NCBI GenBank assembly: GCA_036272815.1
Contig: DATAYA010000358.1
Span: forward strand, 1-7,360
Reading direction: 5' to 3'
Source of the DNA: DATAYA01 sp036272815
GTDB taxonomy: Bacteria; Pseudomonadota; Alphaproteobacteria; Acetobacterales; Acetobacteraceae
DNA length: 7,360 nt
Shown: positions 1-5,246 of the stretch, in pieces
How positions within the stretch are numbered: the first letter of the stretch is position 1
How the letters are laid out: the number at the start of each line of letters is the position of its first letter
Program-made: the position numbers and the translations under genes
The notes under the pieces: model-generated
Seen by the model: the letters and a program-made list of their open reading frames with translations, nothing else
Told to the model about the DNA's origin: nothing
The model's database searches: none

Positions 1-17
1 GTTTCGGTGAGGCGACG

Positions 18-650
18 ATGCCGGTGTTTGACAGTGCATTCCGGGCACGGCTCCTCGAGCTGTTCACATGGCGCCGCGACGTGCGCCGCTTCCGCCCCGA
101 TCCGGTGGCATCGGAGATGCTGGACGAACTGCTGGAGATCGCCTCGCTCGCCCCTTCGGTCGGCCTCAGCCAGCCCTGGCGCTTCGTCACCGTCAGCGAC
201 CCGGCACGCCGCGCCGCGGTGCGCCGGAGTTTCGAGACCTGCAACGCCCAAGCCCTCGCCGCGCAGGAGAGCGGCCGCGCCGCCCTCTATGCCCGCCTCA
301 AACTCGCCGGTCTCGACGAGGCGCCCTGCCATCTCGCGGTGTTCGCCGAGTCTGAGCCGGCGCAGGGCCACGGCCTCGGACGCGCCACCATGCCGGAGAC
401 CACCGCCTACTCGGCGGTGATGGCCGTCCATACCCTCTGGCTGGCCGCGCGCGCGGCGGGCCTCGGCCTGGGCTGGGTATCGATCCTCGATCCGGCCGCC
501 GTCACCGCGGCGCTGGACGTGCCGGCCGCATGGCAGTTCATCGGCTATTTCTGCCTGGGCTATCCGAGCGAACAGAGTGACGTGCCGGAGCTGGAGCGGG
601 CCGGCTGGGAGACCCGTCGCGCCGCCTCCGCCTGCCGCGTCCTGCGCTGA
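18..650 (+). CDS. bluB: BluB, 5,6-dimethylbenzimidazole synthase
   Basis: BluB is a nitroreductase-fold flavoenzyme. It uses oxygen to break down its own reduced FMN to 5,6-dimethylbenzimidazole, the lower axial ligand of cobalamin; it acts in the cytoplasm. The 210-residue protein carries the family's signatures: FTWRRDVRRF (residues 16-25), APSVGLSQPWRF (45-56), GWVSILDP (152-159), FIGYFCLGYP (174-183) and PELERAGWE (190-198). Asp21 and Ser155 line up with the Asp and Ser known to matter for catalysis in Sinorhizobium BluB (D32 and S167 there; alignment by eye). The length is slightly below that of characterised homologues (about 227). The ATG at 18 is preceded by GGTGAGG (6-12) at good spacing. 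A TGA at 8-10 could be the stop of an upstream gene, but this cannot be verified. No other B12 gene is visible; the promoter or a cobalamin riboswitch would lie outside the window. The identity is secure. Confidence 0.95.
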   Translation: MPVFDSAFRARLLELFTWRRDVRRFRPDPVASEMLDELLEIASLAPSVGLSQPWRFVTVSDPARRAAVRRSFETCNAQALAAQESGRAALYARLKLAGLDEAPCHLAVFAESEPAQGHGLGRATMPETTAYSAVMAVHTLWLAARAAGLGLGWVSILDPAAVTAALDVPAAWQFIGYFCLGYPSEQSDVPELERAGWETRRAASACRVLR

Positions 651-655
651 CCACG

Positions 656-710
656 GGCGTCTTGACCGCTGGCATCTTGACCCCCGGCATCTTGACCACT
701 GGCACCTTCG
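656..710. repeat. 15-base tandem repeat, about 3.5 copies
   Basis: In the gap after bluB, units at 656-670, 671-685 and 686-700 follow the pattern GGC(G/A)TCTTGACCnCY. They differ at only a few positions, and a decayed partial copy follows (701-710, GGCACCTTCG). Each full unit contains TTGACC (662-667, 677-682, 692-697), which resembles a -35 hexamer. The gap of 136 bases (651-786) holds no other gene that I can support. The array may be simple slippage-derived sequence or binding sites; the sequence alone does not decide. Confidence 0.8.
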
Positions 711-786
711 GTCGCGTGCGCGCACCCTTGATCCCTGCCGATGCCGGCTGCAGCCGTGCCCGGCGGCGCGGGGAGGGGGGAGGCGC

Positions 787-1581
787 GTGAACCTGTCGGA
801 CGCCGCACTTGTCACCATCGGCAGCACCCTGGTCGCGGGCGTCGCTGCCGTCCTTGCCCGGCGCGTCCTCCCCCTCGACGTCCGCCGCCGCCATCACGAC
901 GTGGGAATTGCCGTCTTTCTCCAGCTCGGCGTGGTCTATGCCGTCCTGCTCGCGTTCGTGTTCAGCGGCGTCTGGGACGGGTACAACCAGGCCGCGGAGG
1001 CGATCAACGAGGAATGCGCCAGCCTCCACGGCGTCGCGATCCTGGCCGGGACGCTGCCCGCGCCGGCTGCCGTACCGGTCGAGCGGGCGATCGCGACCTA
1101 TCTTCGCGACGTCGCGGATGCCGAGTGGCCGGCGATGACCGGCCGCCGGGCAATGAGCCCGGCCGCGTCGGAGGCGTTCCGCATCCTGTGGCAGACGATC
1201 GCTACGACCCAAGCCGCAGGCGAGCAGCAGGTTTCGACCCGTGCGGAGATGATGACCCTGCTCGCGACCGCCCACCAGCAGCGCGAGACGCGCCTGTTCC
1301 AGATCAACCTCGTCGTCCCGCGCGCGGTCTGGATCCTGCTGATCGTGCTTTCGGTGATCCTCGTCGGCTTCGTCATCTCGTCCGGGGTCGAGTATCCCGG
1401 CTCGCACGCCGCCCTGGCGGCGCTGTTCGCGGGCTCGCTGACGCTGTTCCTCGTCACCGTGTCGCTCCTCGATCGCCCGTTCGAGGGAGTTCTCCGCCTC
1501 CAGCCGACGGACTTCCAGGACACCCTCGGGAAAGTCGTGCGTCTGCTCAGCGCGGTGAGCGGCGGCCCCGGACCGGGCTAG
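787..1581 (+). CDS. DUF4239 (bestrophin-like) integral membrane protein
   Basis: This 264-residue protein has the DUF4239 layout: two N-terminal membrane helices (about 5-22 and 40-60), a soluble middle region (about 62-175) and two C-terminal helices (about 178-198 and 207-227). The family-typical LLDRPFEG (227-234) comes straight after the last helix. DUF4239 proteins are distantly likened to bestrophin anion channels, but no substrate or activity is established, so I assign no function. The start chosen is GTG at 787, preceded by GGGAGGGGGGAGG (771-783). An upstream in-frame start at 577 would add an Arg/Pro-rich stretch running over the end of bluB and the tandem repeat, and is implausible. 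The gene is separated from bluB by the repeat-bearing gap, and a terminator overlaps its stop codon, so it looks like a single-gene unit or the end of a bluB transcript. There is no obvious functional link to its neighbours. Confidence 0.85.
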   Translation: MNLSDAALVTIGSTLVAGVAAVLARRVLPLDVRRRHHDVGIAVFLQLGVVYAVLLAFVFSGVWDGYNQAAEAINEECASLHGVAILAGTLPAPAAVPVERAIATYLRDVADAEWPAMTGRRAMSPAASEAFRILWQTIATTQAAGEQQVSTRAEMMTLLATAHQQRETRLFQINLVVPRAVWILLIVLSVILVGFVISSGVEYPGSHAALAALFAGSLTLFLVTVSLLDRPFEGVLRLQPTDFQDTLGKVVRLLSAVSGGPGPG

Positions 1582-1596
1582 GCCGGGTCCGGTTTT
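1568..1596 (+). terminator. Rho-independent terminator of the DUF4239 gene
   Basis: CCGGACCGGGC (1568-1578) pairs with GCCGGGTCCGG (1582-1592): an 11-base-pair stem with one G-G mismatch at 1575/1585. TTTT follows (1593-1596). The 3-base loop is the TAG stop codon of the DUF4239 gene (1579-1581), so the left arm is coding (GGPGPG tail). The stem is strong and correctly placed; the T tract is short. Confidence 0.75.
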
Positions 1597-1600
1597 CCTG

Positions 1601-1628
1601 GTGACAGACCGCGCGGCCCCGTTACGTT
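1601..1628 (+). promoter_or_regulatory. possible promoter of the ABC-importer operon
   Basis: After the terminator, GTGACA (1601-1606, five of six bases of TTGACA) lies 16 bases from TACGTT (1623-1628, a poor -10 element). Transcription would begin near 1635, giving a short leader with the ribosome site GAGGA at 1645-1649. The operon needs a promoter here because a terminator precedes it, but the -10 match is weak. Confidence 0.25.
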
Positions 1629-1657
1629 TGCGGTGACACAGTGCGAGGACGAGACGG

Positions 1658-2701
1658 ATGAGGCATTTCGCGGCAGGTCTGCTGCTGCTCGCGGCGGCGC
1701 TCGCGGCGCCGCGGGCCCAGGCCCAGGCCCAGGCGCAGGGGCAGGCTCAGGGACAGGCCCAGGGACAGCCGAAGATGGATCACGTCACCTTCGGCACCGA
1801 CTGGAAGGCCGAGGCGGAATACGGCGGCTATTACCAGGCGGTCGCGACCGGCATCTACGCGCGCCACGGACTCGACGTCACCCTGCGGCAGGGCGGCCCG
1901 TCGATGAACCAGATGCAGCTCCTGCTGGCCGGGCGGCTCGATTTCGCGATCGCGTCGAACAGCCTGATCGCGCTGAACTTCGTCCAAGCGGACATCCCCG
2001 CCCTCGCGGTCGCGGCGCTGTATCAGAAAGACCCGGCGGTGCTGATCGCGCATCCCGGCACGGGCGCTAGCAGCTTCGCCGCACTCCGCGGCAAGCCGAT
2101 CATGATCAGTGCGGACACCCGCGCCGGCTGGTGGCAGTTCCTGCGCGCGAAGTTCGGCTACACCGACAGCCAGATCCGTCCGTACAATTTCAGCCTGCAA
2201 CCGTTCCTCGCCAGCAAGGGCGCGATCCAGCAGGGCTATCTCGGCTCCGAGCCGTACTCGATCGAGCAGGCGACCGGCCACATGCCCACCGTGCTGCTGG
2301 TCGCCGATGCCGGCTACCAGGGCTACGGCAGCCTGATCGCGGCGCGGCAGGCGATGGTCGCGAAAGACCCGGGCCTGGTGCAGCGTTTCGTGGATGCCTC
2401 GATCGAGGGCTGGTATTCGTATCTGTATGGCGATCCGGCGCCGGCCAATGCCGCGATCAAGCGCGACAACCCTGAAATGACCGACGCGCTGATCGCCTAC
2501 GGCCGCCGCAGCATGATCCAGCACGGCATTGTCGACAGCGGCGACGCGAAGACGCTCGGCATCGGGGCGATGACTGCGGCACGCTGGGCGGCCTTCACCC
2601 GGTCCATGATGCACGCCGGGCTGTATTCCGCGAGCCTCGATCCGGCCCGCGCCTACACGCTGCGTTTCGTGGACAAGAAGGTCGGCATGGCGAAACACTG
2701 A
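1658..2701 (+). CDS. ABC transporter periplasmic substrate-binding protein, NMT1/THI5-like (SsuA/TauA/ThiY superfamily)
   Basis: This exported binding protein would deliver a small organic solute to an ABC importer. The 347-residue product starts with a Sec signal peptide (Arg2-His3, then a hydrophobic core at 5-17). An unusual Ala/Gly-Gln repeat follows (20-37), and the mature domain begins near residue 42. Family features are GTDWKAEAEYGGYYQA (46-61), GIYARHGLDVTL (65-76), the glycine-rich turn RQGGPSMNQ (77-85), LLAGRLDFAI (89-98) and GYLGSEPYS (193-201). The pattern resembles thiamine-pyrimidine, riboflavin, sulfonate and taurine binding proteins. The CCCFC motif of THI5 enzymes is absent, so it is not a pyrimidine synthase of that type. 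The ligand cannot be named. The ATG at 1658 has GAGGA (1645-1649) at good spacing. The ATPase gene follows after 2 bases. No permease is adjacent. Confidence 0.88.
   Translation: MRHFAAGLLLLAAALAAPRAQAQAQAQGQAQGQAQGQPKMDHVTFGTDWKAEAEYGGYYQAVATGIYARHGLDVTLRQGGPSMNQMQLLLAGRLDFAIASNSLIALNFVQADIPALAVAALYQKDPAVLIAHPGTGASSFAALRGKPIMISADTRAGWWQFLRAKFGYTDSQIRPYNFSLQPFLASKGAIQQGYLGSEPYSIEQATGHMPTVLLVADAGYQGYGSLIAARQAMVAKDPGLVQRFVDASIEGWYSYLYGDPAPANAAIKRDNPEMTDALIAYGRRSMIQHGIVDSGDAKTLGIGAMTAARWAAFTRSMMHAGLYSASLDPARAYTLRFVDKKVGMAKH
1715..1768 (+). repeat. hexanucleotide repeat encoding (Ala/Gly-Gln)x9
   Basis: Nine in-frame six-base units of the form GNNCAG: GCCCAG three times, then GCGCAG, GGGCAG, GCTCAG, GGACAG, GCCCAG and GGACAG. 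They encode AQAQAQAQ followed by GQAQGQAQGQ at residues 20-37 of the binding protein, exactly at the signal-peptide junction. The units differ mainly at the second and third bases of the unit, as expected from slippage followed by drift. Confidence 0.9.
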
Positions 2702-2703
2702 CC

Positions 2704-3495
2704 TTGCTGCGCATCGAGGGCGTCGGCCGCCGCTTTTCCGGCGGCGTCGAGGCGCTCGCGGGGATCGACCTCGCGATCGGTGCGGGCGACTTCGTGGTCC
2801 TGCTCGGGCCGTCCGGGTGCGGCAAGTCGACGCTGCTGCGGCTGATCGCGGGCCTTGACGCGCCGGATTCGGGACGGATCGCCTGGGATGGCACACGACC
2901 GGCGGCCGGCGAGATCGGCTTCGTGTTCCAGGACGCGACGCTGCTGCCCTGGGCGAGTGCCGCCGAGAACGTCTGGCTGCCGCTCCGCCTGCGCGGGCAG
3001 TCGCGGGCGGCGGCCGCACCGGCGGTGGCGGCGGCGCTGGCGCAGGTCGGGCTGGCCGGCTTCGAGGCCGCGCGGCCGCGGCAGCTCTCGGGAGGGATGC
3101 GGATGCGCGTCTCGATCGCGCGCGCGCTGGTCTCGCGGCCGCGGCTGCTGCTGATGGACGAGCCGTTCGCCGCACTGGACGAGTTCACCCGCTTCCGCTT
3201 GCAGGAGGACCTGCTGGCGTTGTGGCGCGGGGTGGGGCGTGCGGCCGGGGTGACGGTCGTGTTCGTCACCCACTCGACCTACGAGGCGGCGTTCCTGGCG
3301 CGGCGGATCGTGATCCTCTCGCCGCGGCCAGGCCGGATCGTGCGCGAGATCGCGTCGCCCCTGGCGGCAGAGGCGCCCGAACCTGGGCTCGCGCCAGAGG
3401 CGCCCGACCGGAGGCTCTCGGCCGCCTATACGGCACTGGTCGCCGAGGTCTCCCGCGCAATGGGTGCGGTGATGGCTACGGCAGCGGGAGCGTGA
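2704..3495 (+). CDS. ABC transporter ATP-binding protein (SsuB/TauB/ThiZ-like importer ATPase)
   Basis: This is the nucleotide-binding subunit of the importer whose binding protein lies just upstream; it would energise uptake from the cytoplasmic face. The 263-residue protein has every motif intact: Walker A GPSGCGKST (35-43), Q-loop FQD (75-77) followed by the importer-typical ATLLPW (78-83), signature LSGGM (128-132), Walker B LLLMDEP (148-154) with catalytic Glu153, D-loop AALDE and the switch histidine His190 (VTHS). The C-terminal third is Ala/Pro-rich and has no recognisable regulatory domain. The likely start is TTG at 2704, two bases after the binding-protein stop. AAGAAGG at 2675-2681 is too far away to be its ribosome site, so translation probably depends on coupling to the upstream gene. 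The 3' end overlaps the convergent proline-rich gene by 20 bases. No permease gene follows. Confidence 0.92.
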   Translation: MLRIEGVGRRFSGGVEALAGIDLAIGAGDFVVLLGPSGCGKSTLLRLIAGLDAPDSGRIAWDGTRPAAGEIGFVFQDATLLPWASAAENVWLPLRLRGQSRAAAAPAVAAALAQVGLAGFEAARPRQLSGGMRMRVSIARALVSRPRLLLMDEPFAALDEFTRFRLQEDLLALWRGVGRAAGVTVVFVTHSTYEAAFLARRIVILSPRPGRIVREIASPLAAEAPEPGLAPEAPDRRLSAAYTALVAEVSRAMGAVMATAAGA

Positions 3496-3847
3496 GGCGC
3501 ACGCCCGGCACGCGGACGGTGTGCTGGTCGTCCACGCCCTGCCGGCTCGCGCCATAGGGGTAGCCGTCGCCGCGGAAGCTGCCCGGCAGGCGGAACAGCG
3601 CTGGCTCGGCAGACGCGCCGGCGGCGCGGGACGGCGCCGGCGGCCGAGCGTCGGCGTCCGGCACCGGCGCGGGAGCGAGTTGGAGATCGGGCGGCAGCGG
3701 CGGGATCGGCAGGGCGCCTGAAATCAGCGGGCGCGGCGGCAGCGGCGGCAGCGGCAGGGCAGGGGCGCGGACCGGGCGCCGCGCATCGGCGCCGCCGGTC
3801 GGCAGACAGAGCAGCGCGCCAGCGAGCACGAGCCCGAATCGAATCAT
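3476..3847 (-). CDS. small proline-rich exported protein, function unknown
   Basis: This 123-residue protein matches no family I recognise. It begins MIRFGLVLAGALLC, a typical Sec signal peptide, with likely cleavage after GGADA (18-22). Cys14 is not in a proper lipobox. Residues about 24-75 are rich in Pro, Ala and Leu with repeated PLPPLPP-like blocks (LPLPPLPP at 31-38, LPIPPLPP at 46-53). They are followed by a more complex C-terminal region (about 83-123) with FRLPGSFRGDGYPYGASRQG and a final VRVPGVRLTLPLP. This C-terminal part may be the functional segment and the proline run a cell-wall-spanning spacer (inference). Support for a real gene comes from the signal peptide, the -10 element directly upstream and its fit in an otherwise empty 367-base slot between two plus-strand genes. 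There is no Shine-Dalgarno before the ATG. A longer in-frame extension to 4624 runs antisense to the MFS gene and is rejected. Confidence 0.7.
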   Translation of the reverse strand: MIRFGLVLAGALLCLPTGGADARRPVRAPALPLPPLPPRPLISGALPIPPLPPDLQLAPAPVPDADARPPAPSRAAGASAEPALFRLPGSFRGDGYPYGASRQGVDDQHTVRVPGVRLTLPLP

Positions 3848-3854
3848 GGGCGGA

Positions 3855-3863
3855 TTTATAGCA
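3855..3863 (-). promoter_or_regulatory. extended -10 promoter giving a probably leaderless mRNA
   Basis: Read on the minus strand, TGC-TATAAA is an extended -10 element (TGn plus five of six bases of TATAAT). It ends 7 bases before the ATG at 3847. Transcription would start at about 3848, so the message for the proline-rich protein would have essentially no leader, in line with the missing ribosome site. No good -35 is visible, which an extended -10 can tolerate. The element overlaps the putative MFS start codon on the other strand. Confidence 0.45.
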
Positions 3864-5236
3864 TGGAACGGCTGCGGATTGGCTTGCGCGCCGGCAGCCG
3901 CGGCGCCGATGCTGCGCCGATGGCCGACCTCGCGCACAGAGCCGCCCCACTGCATCCGGCCCCACTGCACCTGCCGCACGGCCTGGTCGCGTGGCCGCGC
4001 GACGTCCTGGCCTGGATCGAGCCCTGGTACATGGCCTACGCGCTGCTCGCGGTGGTGCAGGGGGGCATGCTGCCGATGCTGCTGCCACTGGCCGCAGGCG
4101 GCGGGACGGGGGCGGGCGTCGTGGTGGGGGCGCTCAGTCTGGCCGGGCTCTCGGCGCCGGTCTGGGGGCATGTCGCGGACAGCCGGCAGGTGCACCGGGC
4201 AATTCTGATCGCCGGCATGGCGGTGATCGCGGCAGCGCTCGCGGCGCTCCCGTTCGCGCCCGACCTCTGGACGCGGGCGGCGATCGCGGCCGTGATCGGG
4301 CTCGGCTATGCCGGGGCCAACACCGTCTCCAGCATGTTCATCGTGGAGCGCCGCCCGGCGCCGGAATGGGACAGCCGGCTCGGCGCGTTGCAGGCCTGCA
4401 CCGGGGCGGGCCAGGTCGGCGGATTGCTGGCCGCGGGGTTCTTCGGCGGCGCGACGGCGCTCGCCTTCACGGTCGCCGCCGGCCTGGTCGCGGCGGCGCT
4501 GCTGGTGGCGGCCGCGACGGTGCGGGGCGGCGCCGGCGTCACCATCACGCCGCGCCGGGCGATCACGGCGCGCGCGCCGCTCGGCGGCGAGGGCTGGGCC
4601 GGCGCGCCGCAGCGCAACCTGCACCGCGTCACCGCCAGCGGCCTGCGGCGCCTGCGCGAGGAACTCGGGCTACCCTATGTCCGGCTGCTGCTGGTCTGGT
4701 TCCCCGCCTTCATCGCGATCACGGCTGTGCTGTCGATGTTCCCCCTGGCGATGGCGCGGCTGTTCCACATGCCGACACGACACGCAGCCGAGACCTATGC
4801 GCTGGCGGCCGCGGTCAGCCTGCCACTGTACGGACCGGCCGCCGCCTGGGCCAGGCGAAGCGGCGCGCGGCGGGTGCTGGGCGCCGGGTTCGCGTGGCGG
4901 GCGGTGGCCCTGGTCGGCCTCGCGCTGGCCTGCCGCGCGGCGCCGTCGGGGCAGTTGCTGGCGCTCGCCTGCTTCGTCGCCCTGGTAGCGGCCTGGCCGC
5001 TGCTAGGCGTCGCCGGGACGGCGCTGGCGGCGCAGACGGCGCCGGTCGAGAAGGGCGAGGCGCTCGGCCTGTTCAATGCATCCTCGTCGCTGGCCGCCGC
5101 CATCGGTGCGCTGCTCGGCGGCTGGGCGCTCGCGCGCTTCGGATACGGCGCGGTCGCGGCCACGGCGACGCTGGTCGTGGCGGGCTCGGCGCTGGCGGTG
5201 CGGATCATCGCCGCCGTCGTCGCGCACCCTGCTTGA
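3863..5236 (+). CDS. MFS transporter, 12-helix type, substrate unknown
   Basis: This 457-residue major facilitator superfamily carrier would be a secondary transporter in the inner membrane. Two sets of hydrophobic helices (about 55-218 and 274-453) are joined by an Arg-rich cytoplasmic loop (about 220-272). The family's motif A is visible between helices 2 and 3 as GHVADSRQVHR (102-112). A glycine-rich fifth helix (GALQACTGAGQVGGLLAAGF, 174-193) and KGEALGLFNASSS (397-409) before helix 11 are also typical. Nothing in the sequence identifies the substrate; an efflux role is only one option. The start at 3863 is the longest consistent with GC-rich third codon positions. ATG at 3920 (residue 20) is a real alternative, because neither has a clear ribosome site and the first helix starts only near residue 55. 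It diverges from the proline-rich gene with a 15-base gap and converges on the protease gene with 7 bases between stops. Confidence 0.85.
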   Translation: MERLRIGLRAGSRGADAAPMADLAHRAAPLHPAPLHLPHGLVAWPRDVLAWIEPWYMAYALLAVVQGGMLPMLLPLAAGGGTGAGVVVGALSLAGLSAPVWGHVADSRQVHRAILIAGMAVIAAALAALPFAPDLWTRAAIAAVIGLGYAGANTVSSMFIVERRPAPEWDSRLGALQACTGAGQVGGLLAAGFFGGATALAFTVAAGLVAAALLVAAATVRGGAGVTITPRRAITARAPLGGEGWAGAPQRNLHRVTASGLRRLREELGLPYVRLLLVWFPAFIAITAVLSMFPLAMARLFHMPTRHAAETYALAAAVSLPLYGPAAAWARRSGARRVLGAGFAWRAVALVGLALACRAAPSGQLLALACFVALVAAWPLLGVAGTALAAQTAPVEKGEALGLFNASSSLAAAIGALLGGWALARFGYGAVAATATLVVAGSALAVRIIAAVVAHPA

Positions 5237-5246
5237 TCGCGGATCA
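5234..5246. repeat. perfect inverted repeat made by two convergent stop codons
   Basis: TGATC-GCG-GATCA has 5-base arms and a 3-base centre. Its left end is the TGA stop of the MFS gene, and its right end, read on the minus strand, is the TGA stop of the protease gene. No T tract follows on either strand, so it is a poor terminator. The core GATCGCGGATC recurs at 6710-6720 beyond the protease start. Confidence 0.6.

Noticed and set aside
656..710. CRISPR-like array
   Set aside because: The 15-base units are contiguous without spacers, and no cas gene is present. It is a simple tandem repeat.
538..1407. 289-codon open frame on the minus strand opposite the DUF4239 gene
   Set aside because: The product is rich in Asp, Arg and Gly without hydrophobic structure and covers the tandem repeat. 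The plus-strand frame has clean membrane helices and a ribosome site.
1597..1657. TPP, FMN or cobalamin riboswitch before the binding-protein gene
   Set aside because: Only about 60 bases lie between the terminator and the start, too few for these riboswitches, and no conserved box is visible.
1622..3175. 517-codon open frame on the minus strand opposite the ABC genes
   Set aside because: Its product is Arg/Ala/Pro-rich with no domain. The opposite strand encodes a complete binding protein and an ATPase with all motifs. Long antisense frames are expected at this GC content.
3490..3504. hairpin GCGTG-AGGCG-CACGC at the ATPase stop as a terminator
   Set aside because: The stem is only 5 pairs, no T tract follows on either strand, and the bases are used by the overlapping proline-rich gene.
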